The notes under the pieces: generated by a model | Database searches by the model: none | Told to the model about the DNA's origin: nothing | Seen by the model: only the letters and a program-made list of their open reading frames with translations | Translations under genes and position numbers: made by a program | Assembly: GCA_050084985.1 (NCBI GenBank) | Contig: JBITNC010000001.1 | Coordinates: forward strand, 156,054,001-156,118,000 | Length of the DNA: 64,000 nt | Direction of reading: 5' to 3' | From: Nageia nagi | Taxonomy: Eukaryota; Pinophyta | In this document: positions 39,325 through 50,796 of the stretch, piece after piece | Position numbering within the stretch: the stretch's first letter is position 1 | How the letters are laid out: each line of letters begins with the position of its first letter

Positions 39325-40054
39325 TGTAGGTACCTAAAAATGATTTATTATTTATTTAATAAATCATATTTGAACTCATTAAATAATTAATTGGCAATAA
39401 TACACAAATCAAGATAAAATGTTATTATATTGCAATACCATGTACTAGGATCAATGTAATATCATATACCATGGGTTATATTTTAAATTATCTTGAATAT
39501 AGTAAATATTATTGTTATTGCTATGTGTAATCTTTTACCCTATTATTTTTCTTTGCAAGTTATAAGTACAAGAGGTGAAGGTTGACATCCCTATAAGATC
39601 TCTTTGATAGGTGGTTGTAACAAACATCAAACTTGCAATGTCTCTTGATGCCACCTATATTAATAATATGTTATACTCTATGAGGTTTTTTATCCCTCTC
39701 TTACATGGCACATAGAACTACGAATCCAATGCCATCAGTGGTGTGCCACTCCTATGTAGCCAACGGTGTGCACCTTCTAGATCAAGAGGTCTAGATTTCA
39801 GGGAATGACTCATGGTGCTATTATTGAGAATATTTGTTATGATATCATCTAAAGTTTGATCACAATCCTTTAAATATTCATGGTCATTATACTCTTGAGG
39901 ATTATACATATATTGGCTACTTTAATCACTTTGTATCGGGTTTTATCTTCATGTATATTTATTATAATTTGATATAGAGTTTCTTATCATTATATTTGTA
40001 GATCATTTATTTATTTGTGTATTTATTTATTAATTACATATTTTTGGGTCTAAA
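39325..40054 (+). repeat. 5' LTR, copy B
   Basis: Starts TGTAGGTACCTAAAAATGAT and ends GGGTCTAAA, a decayed TCTACA. Aligns end to end with the 3' LTR. The TATA region reads TATAAGTA here (TATAAATA in the 3' LTR). The minus-strand frame at 39718-39909 within it has no family feature. Confidence 0.9.
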
Positions 40055-40057
40055 TTT

Positions 40058-40070
40058 TAGTGAACCCGAC
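40058..40070 (+). promoter_or_regulatory. Primer binding site, copy B (tRNA-Trp type)
   Basis: TAGTGAACCCGAC, three bases after the LTR end. With the second base as G (as in copy A) it would be fully complementary to the last 13 bases of plant cytosolic tRNA-Trp including CCA, as I recall that sequence. Site of minus-strand DNA priming. Confidence 0.65.
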
Positions 40071-40118
40071 ATTCTTACACAACTATATTTTTTAATTAGG
40101 GCATCCTTCTAAAAAGTT

Positions 40119-42560
40119 ATGAATCTATTTGCGCTATTATTTTTCCCTTTACTTGAAGCTCTTCGAATAATAGCTAGATAAAATGATAAAACTAGGGTTT
40201 GTTCTACCTACATTGAAAATATGAATCTAAATGTAGAAAACCCTAAGGTAAAGGGAAGGTTCATTTCAATGATATATAGAGAAGTATTAAGCATAATCCT
40301 AACTTACCTCTACAAGAACCTCATCCTAATGCTCATAGTGATAGTGAGTCTACTAGCTCTTGTAAGAAAATGGATATTATTGGTAAAACTCCCAATAGAT
40401 TTATTCCTAATGTTGATCAATCTAAATTTGAAAGTATAAGCTTGAATAGTCATGATAATGATTCTTATGAGAGTAATGGTGAAATTCCTATATTAGATAA
40501 AATTCCTATTTGTGTTAGATCTATACAAAAAGTACTATTCTATAGACAAAGATTAGAATATTTTTTACTCATAATGCTGAAATATTATTCTTATTCTAAC
40601 AAATTATGAGCTCTTATAGGAAAACTCTATAGCCTCGAACTCATCAAATAGTTTGTTTTCATATGAGAATGTAGGATCTACATGATGGAGGGCTCCTACC
40701 ATTAATATAGACACTGGTAATGATGTACCTTCCTATGAATACACTACCAATGGTGTGGATGAGACCAAGACAAAAGCTTCTCTTAAGGTGAATGCATAAG
40801 ATCCAAGCAAAATAGTTGTTGAAGATAGTGGTACAAAGGATGCAAATGATGATTATGAGCACCTCATCCAAAAACCTAATCATTTTACAAGAGGTAACCT
40901 TTCTAAAGGTAAGGATATTATACAAGAAGATAATCATAATGATATATTAGAGAAACAAATTTAAAATATTATTGATGATGTGTATAAGAAACATCCTAAT
41001 TGGACATTATAAGAGTATAATATTAAAGTTGAAATTCTTCATGATAGACAAGAGACCATTCCTTTTCATTTGGATCCCTTTGATAAGCAAATAGAATTTT
41101 TACTAAAACTTGTTGATAAAATTGAACATGAAAAGATAAATAGAATAGGTCCATTTACTTTGCTTAAAAAGGAATGAACTTAGAGGAGAAAATGTTCCAT
41201 CTCAAACCCCTCCACTACCCCCAATAGTTAATATTCCTAACCAAGCATCTCCTATTGTTTCTTCAACTAAGGAACAAATATAGAAATTAGAAAATGACTT
41301 GCTTAATGAGGGTGATGATGATTTCTTGTTATGTTTGGAAAGACCTTTAACAAATAGAATTCTTTCTAAAATGCTTACTGGGTAAAAGAGTATTAAATTT
41401 CTAAAATTTTATGGTTTACAAGATACTAAGATTCATGTTAAAAAATTTCAAGAAGAAGCTATGGAATATATGCTTGATAGAGATATGATTGCTAAATTAT
41501 TCTCACATAGTTTGAAAAATGATGCATCAAAATGGTATTTTCTTCTTCCTGAAAAGAGTATTAATAGATATGAGGATTTGGTTTGTTAATTTTTATGATA
41601 TTTCAAATTTAATATTACTAAAAAAGTTCATTTCAAAGATTTATGTAAAATTAAGCAATTGCTTAATCAATCTATACATGATTTTATGAAAATATGGAAA
41701 CATACTGCCAATAAAGCTACTATGCCTAAGCAAGATATGAAAGACACATTTGCAAATGCTTTGTTACTTGTGTATAAACTTTTGGTTATATCTAATCATG
41801 ATATGAAATTGGGTGAAATGATGGATCTTTTGTTCAAAAAAGAGGCTTGTATTAAAAAATTATATGCTATGCATAGTAACAAACCTCAAACATATGATAA
41901 AAAGGTAAATATTCTTGATATTGATAAGAAAGTTTAGGTGAATAACATTGATCATAAGCATAAAGCTAATCCTAAAGCTAAAAGAAAGTTTACACCATTA
42001 ACTAATATAGTTGATAATATCCTTAATGTTTTATTTAAAGAAGATCTCATTAAGCTTCCACCTATTGTTGAACCTAAGTTTCCTAATGTTGTACCTAAAA
42101 AATTTTGATATGAAGAATTTTGCAATTATCATAGGATACCAAGGCATCTAACAAAAAATTGTTAGACTTTACGAAATATCATTTAGGATTTCATTCACAA
42201 AAAAGAAATACAAATGGATGATAATCATGCTGAAGATGATGAACCTGTGCATCCCAATAATGGGCAATTAGGGGTCTTCACTAATCCACTTCCACCTTCA
42301 TAGCCATGGGAATGTATTGGTATGGTAAGTACTACATCATACTTGAATCATTATTTTCCTAACTCTTATGTATGCAGATCTAGAAAGTCAAAAATCATTA
42401 CTATAGCAAAGGTAACCAATGCTATTGATGACATAAATAGCAATTCTTACACTACCCACAAAGTGGATAGAATGAAAATATGGGTACCTCTTTTCATCCC
42501 TTCCTCTATAAAATGTGTTTGGGTTCCTAAAATACCTCAATCATGTAAAATTATTGGTTG
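40119..42560 (+). pseudogene. gag-like gene, family 1 copy B
   Basis: Sense-strand structural gene, about 800 codons if unbroken. The ATG at 40119 starts MNLFALLF, matching copy A. It then reads through frame 3, frame 2 (about 40370-40609) and frame 1 (from about 41400) because of small indels. The capsid-like part has ASKWYFLLPEKSI (about 41526), then a Q.S..DFM..W block and VISNHDMKLGEMMDLLFKKE (from about 41788). A zinc knuckle C-x2-H-x4-H-x4-C lies at 42121-42162 (CNYHRIPRHLTKNC). The tail (42200-42560) has HPNNGQLGVFTNPLPPS and ends near SIKCVWVPK. A D-[ST]-G protease motif was not seen after it. Expected role: particle formation and RNA packaging. Confidence 0.7.
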
Positions 42561-42564
42561 AAAT

Positions 42565-43300
42565 GAACAAGTTATACTTGTAGTGTATATTAGTTAAGGT
42601 GTTTTTCTATTCGAACATTATGAATTGTTATCTATTGCATGCATAAAATCCTTATGTTGTATGCATATTGGGGATTTATTCTTCTACTATTTATTGAAAA
42701 ATCCCCTTCATCTTGTTAATTTTCATGCCACTAGTGATGTTCCCCCTATTTTCATGTTGTTAATGGCATGCTTTTCCCAAAACAAAATTGAAAATATTTT
42801 ATTTTTTTGGGTCCTCATTGCATTTTTTATAAACTAACGAAATTCATTTACAACATTTAAATGCTTACGTTAATCTTGCATGATTTTGTTAATTATTGAT
42901 AATTTTTGGTACCTTGGTACCAACATAAGAGATCCATTATTTAAATTTAGATTTAGCATACAAATTATATATGATTCATGATATTAATTATTATTTTTAT
43001 AACATATAGATGTTTTAATTATCAAAATCTTAAAATATCTTGTTATTTACATACATCATAAATAAATGCTACATGGATTGGTATAAAGCAAATAAATATT
43101 CACATAATCATGCAATTGAGAAATTATATATATATATCATAAAAATAATAATATACAATGATGGGTGGAATCATGTCCATATACCTACTCTATTGATGGG
43201 CACTATTGCCACTACTGAAAGTATCCTTGATCCTAGGCCTAGTCCTATGACTACTACCACTAGCTCCTAATATAGATACTCTACTAGAAATTATGCTGAT
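42565..43300. other. Spacer between gag and antisense ORF
   Basis: AT-rich, no RT or protease motif in any frame. Some short frames without features. The convergent gag and antisense ORF would both end facing this spacer, so termination or polyadenylation signals could lie here. Confidence 0.5.
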
Positions 43301-43309
43301 ACTGATACC

Positions 43310-44830
43310 TTAATAGGATAAAAGTGATTTATCCCTCTCACATTTGCCCCTCAAATTAGTAATCTCCACCTCCTTACACTCCAATCTCTCAACCTAGCTT
43401 TGCATGAATGCCCATTGTTCATTGAGTGGTGACATGGTCAATCTCTCTTGGAGGCTCTTTATAGAGCACTCCAAGCTAGTAATCTAGGCATCCTTGGATA
43501 TAAGGGTAGCCTACAAACTTGTGACCTAACCCTTGAAAGGCTTCATCCTCTAAATTTGACCTCTAAGGCTACCACTTTAGTGTCAGCCTCACCTACAAGT
43601 AATAAACCCTTTCATTAGTCCTCAATTCATATGCATAACCAAAAATTAAAAATTTAAAGCTATGGATAGCTTTTTACCTAGTACCAAGGGCACAACTTTT
43701 GTAAGAGCTTTCAATCCTAGCAATGTTGCCTCTCCCTCATGCATCAAAATATCATGCATGGGATTGTTCACCTAGTAGATATTATTATTTGATGACCCCT
43801 CAATCACTAGCTTTGCATCCTCATTATCATTCTTTTCCATGTGAATTTTGGTAGGATGAACTTAGTACCACTAGGCCATGTACCTTGGAGCTACTTTGGG
43901 AGCCATGGATACTTTCATAGGCCCATATCATGCCCTTGGATCCTCCCATGTCACCCTCCATGCTAGTTTGACTGGCAACCCATCTAGTGTATACCACACT
44001 ATCATATATCTCTTGTAGCACATAGGATCTATTGGAACATCCCATCAGATGCTAAGCTACCTAAGAACTCTCTTTGGTAGATAAGGGTCCACCAGATTCC
44101 TTTTGATCTAGAGGAAGCACTCTTAGTGTACCCACATAAGATGATGGGCATCATCATACCATACCATATCAACATAGGATACCCAAACTACATTAGCTTC
44201 CTATAACCTATTCATCTCTCTCTACCTAGACTCCAAAGAGTGAGGATACCTATATCCTTAGGACCTAGACACCCAACATGTCAAAGCTATCTCTCCTAGG
44301 TATACCCATTCTTGTTGTAATCCCATAGGTCTAACCATCATAATCTTCTCATATTCCCACACTTAGAGTAGGCCTACATGAGCTATAGTGAGGTTGAACT
44401 TGTCCACACTCATAAAGTTGGACAAGTCTTGGTACAATTGGGCCAACACTACCAGACCATAAGCAAATTGAGTTCCCTTGGAACAAATCTTCTACACTAC
44501 TCAAATAAATCCCATTGAGAAGGAGGAGCTTCTCTTATCAGGAAAAAGGTATGTTGTGATAATGGCTTCTATTAATAATCTCAAATATCTATTAGGCTAG
44601 GCAAACTAACAAACATCTACCATTCATACAACCTAATGCTCCCAATCATGATCCTCCTCTTATGTCAACTAAAGTGATAGATTGTCCTATATCTAGATGT
44701 AAAAAACCTCCATTTTATGGATGAGCCTCCTCCTAATTGGGATCCCCTAAATCCTATAAACATTTATCATGGTAAAACTCATTCCACTTGGTGGCAGGTG
44801 AAAGGTGTTACAATCTAGATCCCATCTCTT
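43310..44830 (-). pseudogene. Antisense ORF: plant mobile domain (PMD) plus coiled-coil tail
   Basis: Read on the minus strand, the series of motifs fits the plant mobile domain (the domain of MAIN/MAIL1 and of transposon PMD proteins). In order: LHLDIGQSITLVDI (about 44700, like the HLP.GE.T.TLEDV start); a G.MNGRCLLVCLA block; LFPDK at 44549-44535; IYLSSVEDL; after one frameshift near 44480, YGLVVLAQLYQDL; VWEYEKI...RP (about 44360); VVWVSYVDMVWYDD (about 44190); then PYLPKRVLR at about 44080-44060, like the P.RVLRQFG end. A coiled coil follows to about 43310 (ITSLECSIKSLQERL, VERLECKEVEITNLRGKC). Stops and one frameshift break it. PMD proteins act in the nucleus in gene and transposon silencing or genome stability; what the element's version does is unknown. 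Confidence 0.7.
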
Positions 44831-46770
44831 TGCCAATACATTAAGGAAGGGTAGGTATTGTTGTATATGTCTTGTAATTGCTAAGTTATCTAACCCACTC
44901 TCTATCAAAATTCTACTCTCTCAGTTGCCTATCTACCAGGATTGGGCCTTCTCTAAGGTTATTGTGGACATGGGTCCATCTTGAATAAGAACCTTACATC
45001 CCTATAAGGATAATCAAATTTAAAATGTATTACTCATAAGATTAAGGTTTAAATATGCAATATACATTAATGTAGTTCTCAAATGGTCCCATAATATGTA
45101 CTTAATAGAATATATTGTACAAATTCAACAATGTGACCCCTACTTCCTGTTGAAGGAAAACCCACATCCCTCTAGTCACCATCTACCATGTGGAAGGTGA
45201 AGTCATGGTGGAAATGAGAAGTAATAGGGTCACAAATCTATCAAAATCAGCACTACTACCAATTAAACTAATTGTACAGTGCTCCTAAGGGGGTTTAGAT
45301 GGAGATAGGTGCTCCAAAGGTCAAACAATGAAAAATAAAAATAAAAATGACCAACTAAAGTCAACAACTTCCCTTTATATGCCCAATTTTGTACAATAAA
45401 CCCTAGGGTCTCCTATACATTATGGTTTTAATGCTCATAACCTATATTTTGCACCTTTAATATCCATAACAATATTTTAAATCTATGGTTTCTTTTTAAA
45501 AAATTGATTTGCCTATTTTTATGCTATCATCAGTGTGTTCTCTTATGAATTAGTTGATGATTTGGTGATCTTTGATTTGAACTAATAACCTCTTTTATTT
45601 TCCTAGTATAAATAATCTATTGCATTGAGATTGATCATTTTTTATTATTTACATTTTATCATAGTAAAATGACATTTCTAGTAGTGTGATATTCATCAAA
45701 TTCATAAAATTTTCAAAGTTGTTACTTCAATTTGTAATATTTTACTTCAAATTGAGTGCATATTATCACAATGGGATGCTTGAAACTAATATATGTTTAT
45801 CGATTAAATCAAGTTTAATTAAATTTATGCATCAATTTTTTAATTTTCATTGATATGAATAGTGTGCAATGATATATTATCTAAGCGTCTTATTTTATGG
45901 CTAATTGAATATGATGACTTTTTATTTATGCATAATTCCTTCAATATAACATCGCCAATGACGTGGAAACCTTGATATTATGCTTCTTATACAAGGATAA
46001 TTTTACTTTTGCATTGTGAATTGATTTATATAAAATTCTCCCACTTGGGGTATATTAAAATTTTGTTAAAACTTTGATTGCTCTCTTCATATTATCATGT
46101 ATTCTTAATGATCTAGGTTGTATGATCATATTTGTATAATACATTATTGAATAATTTTAAGCAACAAACATTTCCAATGGCATGCTTTTAGTCTATAATA
46201 GTCAATTCAACTTGAAAATAAGGAAATATTAGACCACTTCTTCTTTGAATATCAAGCACATTATCAATATTGACATGATATTATTTCTACTAATAAATAT
46301 TTTTTAAGCCATGATCACTCCATGAGCAACATCTCTTATTAATTGCAAGGTTATTTCAAGCTTGAGTCATTAAAATTTCTCATCATCTTGGTCTTTATAG
46401 ACTATGAGTTATCTAGCACAATAGTCTATGTATCATGGGTTATAACATATTATATTTATTTCATCTTTGCTACTTATATTATTTATTATTTCATGGATGA
46501 GATCTATGTGGGTATATGTTTCTTTGTTCTTTAGGTATTATCCAGGTGAGTCGGATTAGCATCAACTGCTCACCTCATAGACGAACTCTGATCTGGGTTT
46601 GTTTACCCAACATAGCATTAGCTAGGGGTAACCAAGACCAAAATGGGGAAAACAACATATCATACTTAATATATCAATAAAAATAGGGAATTCCACTTTA
46701 CTACTGAAAATATTTTTTCTTCTCTAGACTTTTTTGGATTATGCAATTTCAATGATTTCATTACATATCC
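44830..46770. other. AT-rich 3' internal region of copy B
   Basis: About 1.9 kb without coding signal. Its right part (about 45340-46780) is shared, inverted, with 48384-50240, so it belongs to the family. If the antisense ORF is expressed, its promoter should lie here. A possible splice-like TTATAG precedes 45000 on the minus strand. Confidence 0.5.
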
Positions 46771-46781
46771 AAAGGGGAAAA
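46771..46781 (+). promoter_or_regulatory. Polypurine tract, copy B
   Basis: AAAGGGGAAAA directly before the 3' LTR start TGTAGATGCC. The same purine tract is seen in inverse form next to the LTR of copy B' (decayed, about 48384-48400). It primes plus-strand DNA synthesis. Confidence 0.8.
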
Positions 46782-47509
46782 TGTAGATGCCTAAAAATGA
46801 TTTATTATTTATTTAGTGAGTCATATTTAACTCATTAAATGATTAATTGGAAATAATACACACATCAAGATACAGTTCTATTGTATTACAATGCCATGTA
46901 TTAGGATCAATGCAATATCATATACCTTGGATTATATTTTAAATTATCTTGAATATAGAAAAGATTGTTATTATTTCTATGTGTCAAATTTTACTCCATT
47001 TTTGTTCCTTATAGGTTATAAATACAGGAGGTGAAGGTTGAAATCCATATCAGATCTCTTTGATAGGTGGTTTTCCCAAATATCAAACTTATGATATCTC
47101 TTAATTCCACCTATCTTGAGAATTTGTTATACTCTTTGAGCTCTGTTGTCCCTCTCTTGTGCAACACATGAAACTATAAATTCAACTCTATCAATGGTGT
47201 GCCACTCCTACACATCCATTGGCATGCACCTTCTACATCGAGAGGACCAAATTTTGGGGAATGACTTGTGGTGCTATTATTGAGAATATTCATTATGAGA
47301 TCATCTGAAGTCTGATTGTAATCCTTTAAAGATTCATGATTGTTCTACTTTTGAGGATTTTACATATATTGGCTACTTGCGTAACTTTGTATTAGGTTTT
47401 ATGTTCATGTATATTTATTATAATCTATTATAGAGTTATTATCATTATATCTATAGACCATTTATTTATTTGTGTATTTATTTATTAATTACACATTTTT
47501 AGGTCTACA
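46782..47509 (+). repeat. 3' LTR, copy B
   Basis: 728 bp, TGTAGA...TCTACA with perfect 6-bp terminal inverted repeats. TATAAATA at 47017-47024 is the likely promoter TATA box. This is the best-preserved LTR of the family in the window. Confidence 0.9.
47017..47024 (+). promoter_or_regulatory. LTR TATA box
   Basis: TATAAATACAGG, about 235 bp into the 3' LTR. The aligned base set in the 5' LTR is TATAAGTACAAG. Confidence 0.5.
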
Positions 47510-47514
47510 ATATG
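47510..47514 (+). other. Target-site duplication ATATG, right copy
   Basis: Perfect match to 39320-39324. Confidence 0.85.
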
Positions 47515-47647
47515 TATAGTACTATGGTAATATTAGTTAATATATCAAAAAAGTAGTAGTTAGTTTAAACCCATAGAAGTCATTAAAAGCTTACCTTTGT
47601 AATTTAAAATTATTCTATTAGGTTTTTAATACTATAGCCTCTATAGT

Positions 47648-48383
47648 TGTGGACCCAAAAATGTGTAATTAATGATTAATTACATAATTAAATAAATGGT
47701 CTATGAATACAATAATTATACAATGATATACTTTATATTAGATTACAAATAAAGGCACATGAAACATATAAAATTGATACATATTGTAAAAGTAGAAAAT
47801 GTCTACGTAATCCTCAAAGTAGAGTAACAATGAATCTTCATAGGATTGGGATCGAATTTTAGTCAAACTTGCAAGTATTCATAAGAGTGAACTAACAAGT
47901 CATTTCCCTAAATCTGAACCTCTTTATCTAGAAGGCACATGCCATTGCATATGTGAGAATAGTATACCATTGGTTTCATGGGAATAGATATTTTATGTTA
48001 TGTGCAAAGGGAGATAATCAAGCTTAGAATGTATAAAAAATTTCTCAAGATAAGTGAAATCAAAAGACACCATAAGTTTGATGTTTGGGACAACCACCTA
48101 TCAAAAAGATCCGATAGGTATATCAACCTTCACTTACCATATTTATAACCTACATGGAAACAAAAAGGAGTGAAATCTAACACATAGCAATAACAATAAT
48201 CCTTTCTAAATTCAAGTTAATTTAAAATATAAACCATGGTAAATGATATTACATTATCCGTAATATATGGTATTGCATTATAATACCAACTTATCTTGAT
48301 TTATGTATTATTGACATTTAATAATTTAATGAGTCTAAATATGATTTATTAAATAAATAATAAATCATTTTTAGGCATCTAAA
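47648..48383 (-). repeat. LTR of copy B'
   Basis: On the minus strand it starts TTTAGATGCCTAAAAATGAT (decayed TGTAGA) at 48383 and ends GGGTCCACA at 47648. About 736 bp, aligning along its full length with the copy B LTRs. Confidence 0.85.
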
Positions 48384-50240
48384 TTTTTTTCCTCTTTGGA
48401 AATGTAATGAAAAGCATTTGAAATTGCATAGTCCAAAGAAATCTAGAGAAGGGAAAAATATTTTCAATAATAAAATGGAATTCCCTATTTTGATCAATAA
48501 ATTGAGTATGGTATGTTATTTTCTTCCTTTTGGTTGTGGTGTCCCCTTGCTCATGCTATGTCAGGTAAGCAAGCCAAAATTGGAGCCCCCATATGAGGTG
48601 AGTTGTCTCTGCTAATCCTACTCACCTAGAAAATACCTATAGAACAAAGTAACATATACTTGTATAGATCACATCCATGAAAGAATGAGCAATGTAAAGA
48701 GCAAAGATGAAATCAATATAATATATAATATGTCACTATAGCCTATGAGATTCATAGTGTTATAAACCATGACAAATAGACTATTGTGACAAACAATTCA
48801 TAGTCTATGAAGAACAAGCTTGTGAGGTCCTCTTTAATGCCCCAGGCTTGTAATATCCATGATGTATAGAATACTATGATAGATAACTCATAGTCTATAA
48901 AAACCAAGCTAATGAGAGATTTTAATGACTCAAGCTTGTAACAATGATGATTATCAAGCTAATGAGAACTTTTAATAACTCAAGCCTGGAATAATCCTAC
49001 AATTGATAAGAGATGTTTCTCATGGAGTGACCATGGCTTTGAAAATATTTGTTAGTATAATAATGAATAATAGCATTTAATTTCTATAAATATGCCAAAT
49101 ATTCAAAAATTCAATGGTATTGTATTCAATATTTCAATTTGCATAAATTTTGAAAATGAATCCACATCGTTGACAGTGTGGTATGCCTAAAAATTGACAA
49201 CCATATCTTCAAGAGTTTTGATCCTTTTCTATAAAACATTGTATATGCATAAGAAAATTATATAAACAATTATATACTCAAATAAATTTCAAGATGCCTG
49301 AATTACAAATGATTTATAGGAGTTGCATGTCATTGATGGTATGATATCTATCATATTAAGTGCAAAATTTTGAAATACATTCAAATGGTGATCATCTATA
49401 TCATTTTGTATCATTTCAAATTTGAAATAATATTATTATTTATCATAACATTTTTAAGATAAAGCATGAATTAGCAACATTTGACTATATATTCAATTTT
49501 TCTATGCCATGTTCATAAAATAAAAAGATACATCATTTTGATCCTTGAACATTATGCAATCGTAACATATATTTGAAAGCACATACAATTATATTCTTTC
49601 CACATTATTGGCGATGCTTCAATGGATGATTTAGTTTTTAGGAAAAAATAATTCATCCAATTGGTAATGAATCATGAATTTTCAAGTATATATCATTCAA
49701 AAATCATGCATATTTTCATAAATGAAGATAAGCATAAAATTTTAATCAACTACATTGTAGTAATAAAATTTAATCATTTGCAATAACCCAATATTCAATG
49801 TTGCCAACCAAGAAAATCTATGACAATGAAAACCAAAGTAGAGCATTTGGAATTTCTATCAATTTGATACAATCCAAATAGTTGGAAACATACATTGAAT
49901 GTAAATAAATTTAAATAATGCAAATGAACAACTACCAATTAGATACCCAATATGAAGTAGGCAAAGGCATGTTTTTACCATTTATGATCAATGATCTTTG
50001 AATCAATGACCAATTTGAAGAAAAGGACACTATTGGTGGCATGAAATTGAAAAAATTAGTTTTTGAAAAAGAAATCATAGCCCTAAAAAATATATCAAGT
50101 CCAATGGATGTACAAAATAATGTTTTGGATCAATACAAAGCCATGGAGAGAGATCCCTAGGGTTTTAATGGAAAAAGAGGGAATATAAAAGGCATATGTT
50201 GACTTTTTATTCTCATTTTAACTTTTTCTCCTATCACTTT
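47648..50240 (-). mobile_element. Family 1, inverted 3'-half fragment (copy B')
   Basis: Only 138 bp right of copy B lies a minus-strand copy of the family's 3' end. Plus-strand order: inverted LTR (47648-48383), decayed polypurine tract, then inverted 3' internal region. Anchors: GTAATGAAA...GAAATTGCATA after the LTR matches the complement of 46744-46768; AAGAGATGTT(T/G)CTCATGGAGTGA at about 49008 matches the complement near 46320. Homology is followed to about 50230, the complement of 45350. The gag half is absent on this strand. Confidence 0.75.
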
Positions 50241-50790
50241 CAATACTCTAGTGACTCTAACACCTTGTTATTTAGTATCTTTTTAACTTGACAAATTTGT
50301 ATAACTCTATTCATCCTAAGTGACCATTCATTATGCCCCCAACTTTGAGGAGCAATTCCTAGTCATGGGATCCATGTTTGACCTACCTTTGTTGAATTAC
50401 CTATTATTTAATATGATGGAGGATGTTGATTTGAAGGCAAATTGGGTGCCCCATCACTGTACATAGAGGCCACATAGTAGATTACATCCACTCCCTCCCA
50501 TTCAATCACACTGTAGGCTTCTTTACCATGCTATTTTTCTTCTAAATTTGAAAACATCAATTTCCCTACATGTTAGCCCATTTATTTCTAATTTGAAATG
50601 TTCCTTTTATTTATCAATGTTTGGATTTAGTGTTAACATATTTATTTATCCCATTTAAGGAATGCAAGGTATTAATTAGGGGTGGGTCAATGTTTATGAC
50701 TAATTTAGAGAAGGCTAGGATATGGCCAAGAACTAATCACTTAGATGAAATCCTTTCTCAATGTGGGCTAGCAAACTTAGCCATAAGCTC
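50240..50790. other. Junction between copies B' and C; nothing recognised
   Basis: No LTR is present between the inverted 3' half on the left and the gag region on the right. Origin not recognised. Confidence 0.4.
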
Positions 50791-50796
50791 TCTATG

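Larger units (their letters stand above)
39325..47509 (+). mobile_element. Family 1 gag-only LTR retrotransposon, complete copy B
   Basis: About 8.2 kb, bounded by two LTRs of about 730 bp and by a perfect 5-bp target duplication ATATG (39320-39324 and 47510-47514). Order: 5' LTR, primer binding site complementary to tRNA-Trp, sense gag, spacer, antisense PMD/coiled-coil ORF, AT-rich 3' region, polypurine tract, 3' LTR. I found no protease, RT, RNase H or integrase motifs on either strand, so the element is non-autonomous by this reading. The two LTRs differ at many sites (about 85% identity by eye), so the insertion is old. Confidence 0.85.

Noticed and set aside
39718-39909. Minus-strand 63-codon frame in the 5' LTR of copy B
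   Set aside because: Not kept open in the 3' LTR or in copy B'; LTR sequence by alignment.
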